Positions 37,447 to 46,856 of a stretch of 58,685 nucleotides of DNA are shown one piece after another; positions within the stretch are counted from its first letter, which is position 1; every line of letters starts with the position of its first letter. The notes beneath the pieces were generated by a model. The model was given only the letters and a program-made list of their open reading frames with translations, had not been told where the DNA came from and ran no database searches. Origin of the DNA: Verrucomicrobiota bacterium (lineage in GTDB: Bacteria; Chlamydiota; Chlamydiia; Chlamydiales; Rhabdochlamydiaceae). The stretch is from assembly GCA_018239665.1 (NCBI GenBank), contig JAFEGV010000006.1, positions 1-58,685 of the forward strand, written 5' to 3'. A program made the position numbers and the translations under genes.

Positions 37447-38700
37447 TTAGGTTCTAACCTGGTAATCTCCTCTGACTATCCATTTGTACGACGTCAGCTC
37501 CTTTAGCCCCATCGGCCCCCTTGCATGAAACTTTTGCGTGCTGATCGCCACTTCGCCGCCTAGGCCAAACTGAGCTCCATCGGTGAACCGGGTCGATGCA
37601 TTGACATAGACCGCTGCCGAATCGATCGCTTTTACAAAACGCTCCGCATTTTCTTCTCTTCGGGTCAAAATCCCGTCGCTATGCCCTGAGCTGTGCCGAT
37701 GGACGTGTTCGATCGCTTCAGCCAAGGAGCCAACTACCTTAACGCCTAAGACAAGGCTTAACCACTCAGTATCCCAATCTTCAGGTCCAGCAAGGCTGCA
37801 AGAAGGACCTTGGGCCATTGCCAAAGCTGTTGGATCGAGCCGGAAGGCCACGCCATCTTGGCTGAGGCGATGGACAAGCTTGGGGATAAAATCTGAGGCA
37901 ATCGCAGCATGCACCAACAGAGTATCCAAGGCATTGCATACCGTGGGACGTTGTGTTTTTGCATTCGCGACGACCTTTATCGAAGCTTCTAAGTCAGCGC
38001 TTTCATCGACAAACAGATGGCAAATCCCCGCTCCCCCCATGATCACTGGAATAGAGCTGTTTTCCTTGCAGAAGCGCTGCAAGGAAGAGCTTCCCCTCGG
38101 TATGATCAGGTCAATGTAATCATGAAGCTGAAGCAGCTCTTTTACCTCGGATCGATCGGTGTTAGCGACAAGCTGGACGGCTTGCCAAGGAAGATCGGCA
38201 TCCTGAAGAGACCTTTGAATGATTTCGACCAAGCGTTGATTGGTATGCAAAGCTTCTGAGCCGCCGCGAAGAAGAACGCAATTTCCCGACTTGATGCTAA
38301 GCGCGCTAATGTCCAGCGTGACATTGGGCCTTGATTCATAAATGACCCCCAAGACTCCAATCGGCACACGGCATTTTTCCAATTTAAGTTTATTGGAGAG
38401 GGTCCCCTTATCAAATACCTCCCCAATAGGATCCGGAAGGTCGATAATTTGGCCGATATCATGGACAATTCCCTTCAATCGATTTTCTAAAGACAGCCGC
38501 TCCAACAGCGGTTTGTCCAATCCTTTCTTACTCGCTAATGCGACATCGAGCGCATTGGCCTTCAAAATGGACTGCTCTTCGCGGATCAAATGCTCCATCA
38601 ATGCTTCCAAGGCTTTATTTTTTTGCTCAACGCTTGCTTGTCCAAGGTGAAATGCGGCCTTTTTGGATGCGATTGCCATCGTTCTTAAGTCTGAGCTCAT
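37447..38700 (-). CDS. proA: Gamma-glutamyl phosphate reductase
   Basis: 417 residues, usual length. Second step of proline synthesis: reduces glutamyl-5-phosphate with NADPH. The catalytic cysteine is in QRPTVCNALDTLL; also present are GVIYESRPNVT, LLRGGSEALHTN, IIPRGSSSLQRF and the ending FGLGGEVAISTQKFHARGP. It follows proB by 5 bp. With proB it gives the organism the first two steps; proC is not in the window. Confidence 0.97.
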   Translation of the reverse strand: MSSDLRTMAIASKKAAFHLGQASVEQKNKALEALMEHLIREEQSILKANALDVALASKKGLDKPLLERLSLENRLKGIVHDIGQIIDLPDPIGEVFDKGTLSNKLKLEKCRVPIGVLGVIYESRPNVTLDISALSIKSGNCVLLRGGSEALHTNQRLVEIIQRSLQDADLPWQAVQLVANTDRSEVKELLQLHDYIDLIIPRGSSSLQRFCKENSSIPVIMGGAGICHLFVDESADLEASIKVVANAKTQRPTVCNALDTLLVHAAIASDFIPKLVHRLSQDGVAFRLDPTALAMAQGPSCSLAGPEDWDTEWLSLVLGVKVVGSLAEAIEHVHRHSSGHSDGILTRREENAERFVKAIDSAAVYVNASTRFTDGAQFGLGGEVAISTQKFHARGPMGLKELTSYKWIVRGDYQVRT

Positions 38701-38705
38701 TGTTT

Positions 38706-39479
38706 TTACTCCTCGATATGTTTTAGAAATAATGTTCCCACCTGCATCCCATCTGCTAGCTCGATCAATACATTCGGTCTGGAAGAAGAAGCGATGATCG
38801 TCCTAATTAAGGACTGGGATGCAACACGCGCAGCTTCAATTTTTGTCGCCATCCCGCCGGTCCCAAAAGCCGTCGAAGAACCGCCTGCAATAGCGACAAT
38901 CTGATCATCGATGCAATCGACGATCGGAATGAGCTTGGCATCTGGGTTTGCTCGGGGATTGCTTGTGTAGAGTCCTTCTTGATCGGTCAGAAGGACAAGC
39001 GTATCGGCCGCCACCAATTCGGCGACCAACGCGGACAAGTTATCATTATCTCCAATACGCGCTTCTTGGGTTGAAACTGCGTCATTTTCATTAATGATCG
39101 GGATGATCCCATGATTTAACAGGCAGACGATTGTTTGTTCTGTGGAAGTCCGTTTATTTTCTGAAAAATCCTCTTTCGTCAGAAGGACCTGCCCGACATG
39201 CATTTCGTACAAGGCGAACAATTCAGCCCATACCTGCATCAGCTTGACTTGCCCGATTGAAGCAAACATCTGCTTGGAAGGCAAAGACGGATCGATCGAT
39301 GAAAGAGGGAACAGCTCCTTTCCCGTTGCAACCGCGCCTGAGCTGACGAGGATAAATTGCACCCCCCTGCTCTGAAGGGAGGCCATTTGCTGGACCAGTC
39401 TGAACATGGTCCGTTTTGATAACTGATTTGTCCCCTGCGTAAGACTGCTGGTCCCCACTTTAATAATAATCTTTTTCAT
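38706..39479 (-). CDS. proB: Glutamate 5-kinase, short form
   Basis: 257 residues from the ATG at 39479, where the family begins (MKKIIIKVGTSSL). First step of proline synthesis, the point of feedback inhibition. The amino-acid-kinase fold is visible: VSSGAVATGKELF, IPIINENDAVSTQE, GDNDNLSALVAELV, LTDQEGLY and FGTGGMATKIEAA. The C-terminal PUA domain found in many enzymes (about 365 residues) is absent; short forms occur in other bacteria. Confidence 0.95.
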   Translation of the reverse strand: MKKIIIKVGTSSLTQGTNQLSKRTMFRLVQQMASLQSRGVQFILVSSGAVATGKELFPLSSIDPSLPSKQMFASIGQVKLMQVWAELFALYEMHVGQVLLTKEDFSENKRTSTEQTIVCLLNHGIIPIINENDAVSTQEARIGDNDNLSALVAELVAADTLVLLTDQEGLYTSNPRANPDAKLIPIVDCIDDQIVAIAGGSSTAFGTGGMATKIEAARVASQSLIRTIIASSSRPNVLIELADGMQVGTLFLKHIEE

Positions 39480-39881
39480 AACGTTTGAATCTAAGTAATA
39501 GAATGCAAATAGATACAACAATCCAGCTGCATCACCTGCTTTGCCTGAAAAAACCAAAAGATATGCCGATTAAGCCATATGAGAATGGCAATCAGCCTCA
39601 ATAAGGCAAAGCTGTTTTGCAACAGGATCAATAGTCTAGGCCCTAGAAACTAGAACCGAAAACAAGCGAATGTATTGAAAAAAATAGATTACCCTAAAAC
39701 GGGCGGGGGAGGGGGTAAGTTGAAAGACTGACAATGCGCTACTGAACGTAAATGTTGTTCCATATTGACACCACCAGTGGATACCACTGTCCTTAAACGT
39801 TGCCAGTTATACACAATGGATGCATTAAAAGCTATGTGATCGAAGACTTTAAGCCTGGATTGTCGTAAAAAATAGCTGAAA
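39480..39881. other. 402-bp stretch between proB and a coiled-coil gene
   Basis: Apart from a doubtful 72-codon reading frame (39689-39907, minus strand) I see no gene. It should hold the proBA promoter. A ctaggccctag palindrome lies near 39633-39643, and a gcctcaataaggc hairpin near 39596. Confidence 0.5.
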
Positions 39882-39907
39882 CTAGCCGGTTCCGCCGCCT
39901 TTGCCAA
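39689..39907 (-). pseudogene. Possible gene remnant (very uncertain)
   Basis: A 72-codon frame whose middle reads LKVFDHIAFNASIVYNWQRL and whose end has five prolines. The first nine codons only re-read the tail of the coiled-coil gene in another frame, so a true gene of this length is unlikely. The middle has the look of the end of a degraded protein such as a transposase, but I cannot name the family. Listed only so that it can be searched. Confidence 0.25.
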
Positions 39908-41105
39908 GCTCTGGAGTCAGCCCATTGCGCGCTACGGTCTGCTTTAGAAATTCGACTTTATGGGCGTCAAGGTCTTGGATGGAATCCATGCCGCTCATCG
40001 TAGACGGTCTGCGGCTTCTTACCCGCTCGGCTTCGACAAATAATGATCGATAGGCCTCATAGGGCGTAGGGTCTACTGCCTGCTTGACCATCCGCCGTTC
40101 CAGATCATGGATCTCTTCGACTTGGGTTTTAGTGGATACAAATTTCCTATGGACATCTTCGACCTCCCTCTGGGCCTTTTTGTAGCGCATATAGGAAACC
40201 TGAGGCCTCATGGCGTCTAGGTCTTGGATAACTTGATTTCTTTCCTGGTTGATGTTCCGGACCGCTTCCCGGAATTTAGCCCGTTTTTCAGAGACCTCGG
40301 CTTGAGGGAAGATCTTTTCAAGCAAAGGCGAGCGATGCTCTTCCAAATATTGCTCGAAGGCGTTGATATCGCCATGGACCTGCAGCATAAATCCATCGAG
40401 TTCCGCTAGCCGATCGTTCTTTTCCTTAAGGCTCTTCTCGATCGCCTCTTCGCTCAATTCGCAATGGACCGGGGCATTGGCTTTATGGACTTCTTTAATT
40501 TTTACCCATGCATCAAATTCATTTTGCAAGGAGCTAAGCTGCCTCTCCAGCATGCATCGGCTCTTCAGCATCTCATCGACTGAACTAAAAGAGGAATGGG
40601 ACTGCACAAAAGCATCAAAGGGAGCTAATGGAGCCTTTTTTCCGAAAGAAAGAAGAGCGCTTCCCGCTGTTCGATAGGGGACCATTTTCCGTTGAAGCGC
40701 ATACGCTTCAGCTTCGTTTTTACGAACCGATGCCTGAATTGCGGCTGTCGGAGAAGAAAAATGGGAAAGCTCTTGCTCGGCGGCGATCTTCATGTTCCTG
40801 GATTTGGCTGCCTCGGGAAGACGCGGATAGACAACTTTTGGGAGCAGGTCGATCATTTTCCCTGTTTCCTGCGCTCCGATATGGATCATTTGGGTTACCT
40901 CATGGTCGGACAACTGAAAGGTGCTGACCTCGTTATTCTGAAATCGGACGGTGCAGACCTTGGTGAACAGGTCAAATTCCACGCTATTTAATGTCAAAAG
41001 CGTATTAAATGCCCGATCCCAAGCATGCATTCCCCTTGTTTCAACAGTAGCCTGCATAGGCTGATGCGCGGGCGAAGGGTCCTTTACAATCGTAATTGTG
41101 ACCAT
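39882..41105 (-). CDS. Orphan coiled-coil protein
   Basis: 407 residues from the ATG at 41105, chosen because ggag lies upstream; a start at 41183 is not supported. No known domain recognised. Residues 1-90 look like a small beta-rich region (TITIVKD, CTVRFQNNEVSTFQLSDHEV). From about 185 to 370 it is highly charged with heptad-like spacing (LERQLSSLQNEFDAWVKIKE, EAIEKSLKEKNDRLAELDGF, KKAQREVEDVHRKF), so a long coiled coil. The tail is Gly-rich. No signal peptide or membrane span. Probably lineage-specific and cytoplasmic or secreted; function unknown. Its upstream spacer (41106-41370) is AT-rich and shared with the divergent LRR gene. Confidence 0.75.
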   Translation of the reverse strand: MVTITIVKDPSPAHQPMQATVETRGMHAWDRAFNTLLTLNSVEFDLFTKVCTVRFQNNEVSTFQLSDHEVTQMIHIGAQETGKMIDLLPKVVYPRLPEAAKSRNMKIAAEQELSHFSSPTAAIQASVRKNEAEAYALQRKMVPYRTAGSALLSFGKKAPLAPFDAFVQSHSSFSSVDEMLKSRCMLERQLSSLQNEFDAWVKIKEVHKANAPVHCELSEEAIEKSLKEKNDRLAELDGFMLQVHGDINAFEQYLEEHRSPLLEKIFPQAEVSEKRAKFREAVRNINQERNQVIQDLDAMRPQVSYMRYKKAQREVEDVHRKFVSTKTQVEEIHDLERRMVKQAVDPTPYEAYRSLFVEAERVRSRRPSTMSGMDSIQDLDAHKVEFLKQTVARNGLTPELGKGGGTG

Positions 41106-41370
41106 AGTCGAAAACTCCAACAATTCAATTCTGTCTATATCTCTGTAGCTCCATTTTACCATTAATTTTAGATTTAAAATCACACTTAATTAACAGAATT
41201 TTAATAAACACATAACATTCTATATATTATACGCTTAAAAAAACATCAACTCTAAACATATGATAATTAACAATATAAATAACAAATTATAAATAATTTA
41301 TTTACTTTTATTAAAATTTGTTATATAATGGTTTATAACACTTATTAATTAATAAAAACATTGAGGTTTT

Positions 41371-43188
41371 ATGTCATTACAAGAATTAGCCCTTAGAGCT
41401 TATGTCAACAGCTTCCCTGAATCCCCTGATCTCGCACCCTCTGCTGAAGGTACTGTCCCTGACGAGCAGAAGGCAGGAGCACAAATTGTGATCGAGCAAT
41501 GGAATACACTTACAATAGGAGCGCCAGAAGGACCGATCAATATCCGAAGGGCAATGGCGTCCATAGAAAGACGATTTCATATTGTCGAATCAAACACTGC
41601 CTCTTCGTCTGACAGCAGCCGACAAACCTTTTCATTGCGCGGACTGACGATGCCTCCGGAGGTAAAGGTCAACGCCCTATTTCATAGTCTAGCGAAGAAA
41701 ATCGAATCTGACCTGAAACGGGCCGGTTTCAATTGGGTCGACTTGAGACAGTGTGTGCCGACAACCATCGCCGAGTATAGCCAGCTGCAGAGGGATCTCT
41801 CTTTGAGCATCGTCTGGAACCAGAGGATCGCGCCAAAACTGAACTTCGGCCATGATGCTCCGCCTTCCACGCCCCAAGAGATCCGCGAATGGCTGAACAA
41901 TGATGCCAACAGGGCCAGGATCCACCATCTTAGACACTTAGATCTTTCCGGACTCAACCTATCAGAACTGCCTCCGGAAATTTCTCTTTTTACCGGTCTG
42001 ACCCAACTCGATTTGTCTCATAATTCTCTCACGCAAATTCCGGATAGCTTTGGAAACTTGACCCGCCTGTGGAAATTAGATCTTTCCAATAACAGCCTCC
42101 TTGAGCTCCCTCCCTCGATCGGGAACTTAAATCGATTAAGGGAATTAAACTTATCGACAAACCAACTTGAATGTTTGCCTGAGACTTTTATCAATCTGCG
42201 CCATTTGGAAAAGCTCAACCTGTCATCGAATTCTTTAACCCAGATTTTCCCAATATTTGATGCGTTCCCTCAATTAAAGAAGCTCAACCTTTCGAACAAT
42301 TTATTGGAACAGCTTCCTGAAATCCATGCTCACCAACATGCATTGAAAAACCTGAATGTAGCAAAAAACAAGCTAAAAGAACTTCCGGCTTCAATCCACC
42401 ACTTGTCCCATTTAAAACAACTTGACCTACAGAGCAATAATCTGAGCGAGCTCCCTCCATCTTTCGAAGCTCTTCATCATTTGGAGTTTCTCGATCTAGG
42501 CTTCAACCAACTTAGAACGCTTCCCAATCATTTCCCTCCCTCCACCCACATCGATTTTCTGACCCTTAACAACAATCGTCTGATAACAATTCCTCATCAT
42601 CTTTCTCAAGTGGCATTACGGATCAAGTATTTTAACCTTCTGGGCAATCCCTTTATTTTTAGCCGGCCTGAACGGGAACGGCCATCCTACTTTTTAACAC
42701 ACAAAATTCTGTACCAATATGGAGGATCTATCCAGCATAAACCCGTTTCTCCTCTTGGCGAACTGACTTTTGCGCTCATGCAAGAATGGAACCCGGTTCG
42801 CATTGAAGAACTTTTTCTAAAACTCGAACACTCCTTTCAAAACGAGATCAGCCAAAGAATCTACGATCACTTAAGTTCAAGCGACGAAGAGCGCTCCTCA
42901 TCTCCAAGCAGCTCTTCCAATCCAAGCAGCTCTTCGTCAAGCTCTATGCCGAGCTCCTCTGATAGGGAAAACTTCAATATTTTCGAGGATAGAGCTTTGT
43001 TTGCTCAAGCGCTTCAGCAAACGATCCATGACACCTTCGATGCATTGCCTGCCGAGGGAAAAACAAACGTTTATGGAACGCTTTATGTACTTAGCGGAGA
43101 AAGCCGCGACGCCCATCCAGATCGTTGGGGCCAACAACACATCAATGACAACATCGTTGCTCTAGCTGATGCGATAAGCCTTGTTTGA
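41371..43188 (+). CDS. Leucine-rich-repeat protein with family-type C terminus
   Basis: 605 residues. gagg lies seven bases upstream. Residues 1-185 have no known domain. Residues about 188-430 hold about ten LRRs of the bacterial/plant LPxx type: LRHLDLSGLNLSELPPEI, LTQLDLSHNSLTQIPDSF, LWKLDLSNNSLLELPPSI, LRELNLSTNQLECLPETF and so on. Residues about 508-530 are a serine-rich linker. The last 75 residues read VYGTLYVLSGESRDAHPDRW, lining up with VKGTMWMLAGQDI..QPHDR..DDWAG of the 723-1430 protein. It is not an obvious IpaH-type ligase: no Cys-x-Asp motif is seen. Likely an exported effector that binds a host protein by its LRRs; this is inference. Confidence 0.88.
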   Translation: MSLQELALRAYVNSFPESPDLAPSAEGTVPDEQKAGAQIVIEQWNTLTIGAPEGPINIRRAMASIERRFHIVESNTASSSDSSRQTFSLRGLTMPPEVKVNALFHSLAKKIESDLKRAGFNWVDLRQCVPTTIAEYSQLQRDLSLSIVWNQRIAPKLNFGHDAPPSTPQEIREWLNNDANRARIHHLRHLDLSGLNLSELPPEISLFTGLTQLDLSHNSLTQIPDSFGNLTRLWKLDLSNNSLLELPPSIGNLNRLRELNLSTNQLECLPETFINLRHLEKLNLSSNSLTQIFPIFDAFPQLKKLNLSNNLLEQLPEIHAHQHALKNLNVAKNKLKELPASIHHLSHLKQLDLQSNNLSELPPSFEALHHLEFLDLGFNQLRTLPNHFPPSTHIDFLTLNNNRLITIPHHLSQVALRIKYFNLLGNPFIFSRPERERPSYFLTHKILYQYGGSIQHKPVSPLGELTFALMQEWNPVRIEELFLKLEHSFQNEISQRIYDHLSSSDEERSSSPSSSSNPSSSSSSSMPSSSDRENFNIFEDRALFAQALQQTIHDTFDALPAEGKTNVYGTLYVLSGESRDAHPDRWGQQHINDNIVALADAISLV

Positions 43189-43199
43189 TTGTCTCAAAA

Positions 43200-43285
43200 G
43201 ACAAGAGGGCCATTTTTAAAGGGCAAAATGAATTTTCCGAAACGGATGGCCTAGCCCTAAAGAAACGTCCTCTTGTCGTTTGTTT
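43200..43285 (+). terminator. Structured 3' region of the LRR gene
   Basis: A 9-bp outer stem gacaagagg/cctcttgtc (43200-43208 with 43269-43277) is followed by gtttgttttt. Inside, ggccat (43208-43213) can pair with atggcc (43246-43251), and agggc (43220-43224) with gccct (43254-43258); the last two cross, so a pseudoknot is possible. Probably the LRR gene's terminator. Confidence 0.55.
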
Positions 43286-43462
43286 TTCCCAGTCTCTTTT
43301 CCGAAAGATCATGACGAATGATAAACTCCAAGACGACTTAACCAAATAAACACTATCATCATCATTAATTTTACTATTAAAAATAAATTTTAATATAGAT
43401 TTATTAATCAAATAGATATATCATCTGTCGCCTTATTTTACTATTCATGGAAAGGATTTAGT

Positions 43463-44740
43463 ATGGCGGCTTCAACCTCACTTCCCGCTAGTTCCCATCG
43501 TTGCTCTTTGGGATGGCAGAAATCTATTTTAAAGAGCGACGCCTCCTCTTTGATCTATTCTTTGCCCTCCGGAAAACCCAACACAAAAATCCCGCTAACC
43601 TCTGGAGGCGAAGACCTGCGTCCTAGAGTCGACCAGGCCCCTCAGGCAGGTCCTAATTGCTATTATTATGCGCTCAATATGTTAAGGAAGCGGATAGGGC
43701 CAAATCCTCCTAAAGAATATGAGCAGGCAAGGAGAATTGAAAAATGCATTTCGAGCTATCGAAAAGAGATCACTCAACTAGAGCTCGACTTTTCCAAGAA
43801 CTTTTCTCTCTTTCAAATCATTCTCGATAGTTACCGTCTAGGGCCGGACCTCCATTCGATCCAGCAAAAACTTCCTGAGATCCTCGCTCAGATCGAATTA
43901 ATGAATCGAAAATTCCTCTTGGAACGAAACGATTCATTATTAAAAATCTCATCAAGGGCCGCGACAATCTTAAAAGGATTCTGCGGACAAAATGAATGGA
44001 CCAATCTTCATGAATATATTCAATATATAAAAGTTTCAAAATACCGTGCGGTCCACGATAAATTCTTCCAAGCGTTAGGTGTCGATCCAAAAGAACGGTA
44101 CGACAGAAATATAAAAGACTTTACCAATGCATTCCTTGACTCCAAAAAAATCCACCTTTCAGAATCGGATCGTCACGATCTCATCATAGAATATTCAAAC
44201 ATGTTTCTTTCCTGGGAAGAGGCCGTTCGACAAACGCCTGGGTATCTAGGAGTCTATTTCCACTTAGCCGCTGCAGATGCTTATGGGTTTAAGCAAGCGG
44301 ACTGGACTCCCCTGGAGCCGATTAGTTCTTTATTTGAGGATCTTAAAAAACATGGACCTCTTTATGTAGGGGGCTTTTTTGGATCTCAATATTATTCGAA
44401 ACCTCCTACGATCAGACAAACCATCGAGGGACGTTCTGTCTATGGATGGAATTCTGAAGACAGGCTGTCTGAAGACAAGTTTCAGACTGAACTCGGAGAT
44501 TTTGTGATATCAGGTCATGCGATCGTGATCATTGGCGCCGCTGAAGGAGGAAGCAAAGGAGGGTTTGTCTATTTCGTCGATCCCCTGGATGGAAGCAGCG
44601 TCTCAGACCCCTCCCAACAGAAAATCTATGCGATCACGTATGAAAATTTGATCAACAATGTCTCAACCCTTGATGGTAAAAAGTTCCCTCGCTCATCCAT
44701 TAACCCTTCTTTCAGATATGCCTTGTACTATCCCAAGTAA
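43463..44740 (+). CDS. Orphan protein with papain-like Cys/His/Asp pattern
   Basis: 425 residues, start supported by aaagga upstream. Residues 64-70 read PNCYYYA (Cys66 at a helix start), residues 298-307 GPLYVGGFFG, residues 351-358 GHAIVIIG (His352) and 370-376 YFVDPLD (Asp373). Cys, then GPL-x-V-GG, then GHA, then a D-P strand is the order seen in papain-like peptidases of the C39-like and AvrRpt2-like groups. Between Cys66 and residue 290 is a long helical insert. No signal peptide, so if exported it would be by type III or another leaderless route. A host-acting cysteine protease is a fair hypothesis; no family name is claimed. Confidence 0.75.
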   Translation: MAASTSLPASSHRCSLGWQKSILKSDASSLIYSLPSGKPNTKIPLTSGGEDLRPRVDQAPQAGPNCYYYALNMLRKRIGPNPPKEYEQARRIEKCISSYRKEITQLELDFSKNFSLFQIILDSYRLGPDLHSIQQKLPEILAQIELMNRKFLLERNDSLLKISSRAATILKGFCGQNEWTNLHEYIQYIKVSKYRAVHDKFFQALGVDPKERYDRNIKDFTNAFLDSKKIHLSESDRHDLIIEYSNMFLSWEEAVRQTPGYLGVYFHLAAADAYGFKQADWTPLEPISSLFEDLKKHGPLYVGGFFGSQYYSKPPTIRQTIEGRSVYGWNSEDRLSEDKFQTELGDFVISGHAIVIIGAAEGGSKGGFVYFVDPLDGSSVSDPSQQKIYAITYENLINNVSTLDGKKFPRSSINPSFRYALYYPK

Positions 44741-44769
44741 GACCATTGCAAGGGTATCAAAGTAGAGAT

Positions 44770-44798
44770 TTGCATTGGTTTTAGGAATTTGCTATAGT
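44770..44798 (+). promoter_or_regulatory. Promoter of the menaquinone operon
   Basis: A housekeeping-type promoter: ttgcat (-35, 44770-44775), 17-bp spacer, tatagt (-10, 44793-44798). It would start transcription near 44805, about 17 bases before the menG ATG at 44822, with agaagg as ribosome site. Confidence 0.7.
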
Positions 44799-44821
44799 CT
44801 TTTGTTCACAACAGAAGGCTT

Positions 44822-45547
44822 ATGGACAGCAAAATTCAAGAACCATCCCGCAAAGAGATCTGGAAGATGTTCGACCAGATTTCCTCGACTTATGATTGCG
44901 TCAACCGGGTCATGACACTAGGGCTCGATCAACACTGGCGCAAAACAATGTGCCGGTTTCTTCCGCAAGGCGATCGTCTTAAATTGCTTGATTGCGCAAC
45001 GGGAACGGGCGATCAGATCATTGCCGTCATGGAACAATCGGACCGATTCTCTCAAGCGGTCGGTATCGATCTGGCTGAGAACATGGTCGCCATCGGCGTC
45101 CAAAAGATCGCAAAAAAGCCCTATGCTTCTTCCGTTGATATGAAGGTCGCAAGCGCTTTAGAAATCCCGTTTCCCGACAATACCTTCGACTGCGTGACGA
45201 TCTCGTTTGGGATCCGCAACGTCACCGACGTGATCCTAGCCCTTAAAGAGTTCTTAAGGGTGTTAAAACCTAAAGGGCGCCTGCTCATCCTCGAAGGGAC
45301 TGTTCCTCGCAATCCTTTCATAAAAGCATTCCACTTGTTCTATTTACGCCACTTTTTGCCTCGCATCGGCGGGCTGATCTCGAGAAAACAGTCGGCTTAC
45401 CGTTACTTAAATGAGACCATTGAAACGTTCCCTAACGGAGAGCGTTTTTTGCAGCTCATGCAAACTGCAGGCTTTTGCGATCCCTGCGCCCATCCTCTGA
45501 CAGGGGGGATTACTACTGTTTATCAGGGAGAAAAAGGAGATGGATAA
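44822..45547 (+). CDS. menG: Demethylmenaquinone methyltransferase
   Basis: 241 residues. Methylates the demethylmenaquinone ring using S-adenosylmethionine, the last step of the pathway. UbiE/MenG signatures are visible: MFDQISSTYDCVNRVMTLGL, LDCATGTGDQI (SAM loop), SFGIRNVTDV and FLRVLKPKGRLLILE. Being in the men operon and with no ubiquinone genes seen, MenG is the better name than UbiE. First gene of the operon; overlaps menF by 8 bp. Confidence 0.95.
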   Translation: MDSKIQEPSRKEIWKMFDQISSTYDCVNRVMTLGLDQHWRKTMCRFLPQGDRLKLLDCATGTGDQIIAVMEQSDRFSQAVGIDLAENMVAIGVQKIAKKPYASSVDMKVASALEIPFPDNTFDCVTISFGIRNVTDVILALKEFLRVLKPKGRLLILEGTVPRNPFIKAFHLFYLRHFLPRIGGLISRKQSAYRYLNETIETFPNGERFLQLMQTAGFCDPCAHPLTGGITTVYQGEKGDG

Positions 45548-46856
45548 AGAGGCTGTTGTCGACCTCGAAGAAGAGGATCTGTACCAGAAGCGCAGAACGT
45601 CTATCGCTTCCGATCATCTTGAGATCAATGGGCAAACCTACGCCTACCAGCATCTTGCCATCGAGATCGCGCCTGTCGATATTCCGACATGGCTCAAAGC
45701 CCAATCGCTGTTTCCAAAAGTCTGTTGGATGGAAAAAGGGGGGAAGGTCCAACGGGCCGCTCTTGGAAATCTCTTAAGCTTTCCTTCGATTCCCCATATT
45801 TCAGTCGATTCCCATCCTGAAGTAAGGCTCTACGGCGGCAGGCAGTTTGGTTCCGGTTCGATCGATCCGAGCTGGCGCCCATTCCCCTCCTGCGCGTTTT
45901 GGCTCCCCCAATTTGAGATCGTCCAGGAAAAAGAACATGCCGTGCTGCATATCCACTTCTTAAATGAAGATGCCAATCCCAGCGCAATGCGCCAGCTTTG
46001 TTTCGAAGAACAAGCATTGCGATGGCATGGAGCTGTTTTGGAAGCTAGGCAAGACTTTCCAACCTTTACCGACTGGGAAAGGATGGTCGCCGCCTCGCTC
46101 GAGAAGATTGAAAACGGCCAGATTGAAAAAGTCGTCGTCGCGCGCAAAACAAAGCTAATGACCGATCAGAAGCTCGATGCCTATGCCCTGCTCTCTGAAA
46201 TGCGTCCCCAAGCGGCTAGAGCTACCGTTTTCTCCTTTCAATTGACCCCAGAAGCTTCCTTTATTGGCGCAACGCCAGAAAAGTTGTACTGCAGGCAAGG
46301 CTCTAAAATCGAGACCGACGCCGTTGCCGGCACGCGTCCTCGCGGAGATACTCCCGAAGAGGACATGATGCTGAGCGAAGAGCTGTTGGAAAATCCCAAG
46401 GAACAAAGAGAATTTGCCTTTGTGAAGCAGTTTATTCAGACCGCCCTTGAGCCCCTCTGCACCGACATGGAATGGAACGATGAAGACACCGTGCTGCAGA
46501 TGCCCCATGTGCAGCATATCTGCAATCATCTGACTGCCGCTTTGAAAAACGGGGTTTCCGACCACGATCTGATCGCCACATTGCATCCCACTCCCGCTCT
46601 CGGCGGAAAACCCCGAAGCAGCGCGCTCTCCCTTCTTGCAGAGCTCGAACCCTTTCAACGGGGTTGGTACGGAGCGCCGATCGGCTATATCTCTTCGCAA
46701 GAGGCCGATATTGCCGTCGCTATCCGTTCCGCGCTGATCCGAGGCAGCGAGATCGATCTGTATGCCGGGACCGGCATCGTCAAAGGAAGCCATCCGGAAA
46801 AAGAGTGGGACGAGCTCGAACAAAAAATCAAAACATTTAAAAAAGTCCTCCTATGA
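45540..46856 (+). CDS. menF: Isochorismate synthase
   Basis: 438 residues. Converts chorismate to isochorismate, the entry step to menaquinone. The C-terminal chorismate-binding domain shows EKVVVARK, FIGATPEKLYCRQG, DAVAGTRPRGDTPEED, LHPTPALGGKPRSSAL, QRGWYGAPIGY and LYAGTGIVKGSHPEKEWDE. The order in the operon and the isochorismate-type (rather than anthranilate or salicylate) context fix the assignment. Overlaps menD by four bases (ATGA). Confidence 0.95.
   Translation: MDKEAVVDLEEEDLYQKRRTSIASDHLEINGQTYAYQHLAIEIAPVDIPTWLKAQSLFPKVCWMEKGGKVQRAALGNLLSFPSIPHISVDSHPEVRLYGGRQFGSGSIDPSWRPFPSCAFWLPQFEIVQEKEHAVLHIHFLNEDANPSAMRQLCFEEQALRWHGAVLEARQDFPTFTDWERMVAASLEKIENGQIEKVVVARKTKLMTDQKLDAYALLSEMRPQAARATVFSFQLTPEASFIGATPEKLYCRQGSKIETDAVAGTRPRGDTPEEDMMLSEELLENPKEQREFAFVKQFIQTALEPLCTDMEWNDEDTVLQMPHVQHICNHLTAALKNGVSDHDLIATLHPTPALGGKPRSSALSLLAELEPFQRGWYGAPIGYISSQEADIAVAIRSALIRGSEIDLYAGTGIVKGSHPEKEWDELEQKIKTFKKVLL

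Noticed and set aside
41371..43188. IpaH-type ubiquitin ligase
   Set aside because: LRRs are present but the C terminus is only about 75 residues after the linker and lacks the Cys-x-Asp catalytic motif of that ligase class.
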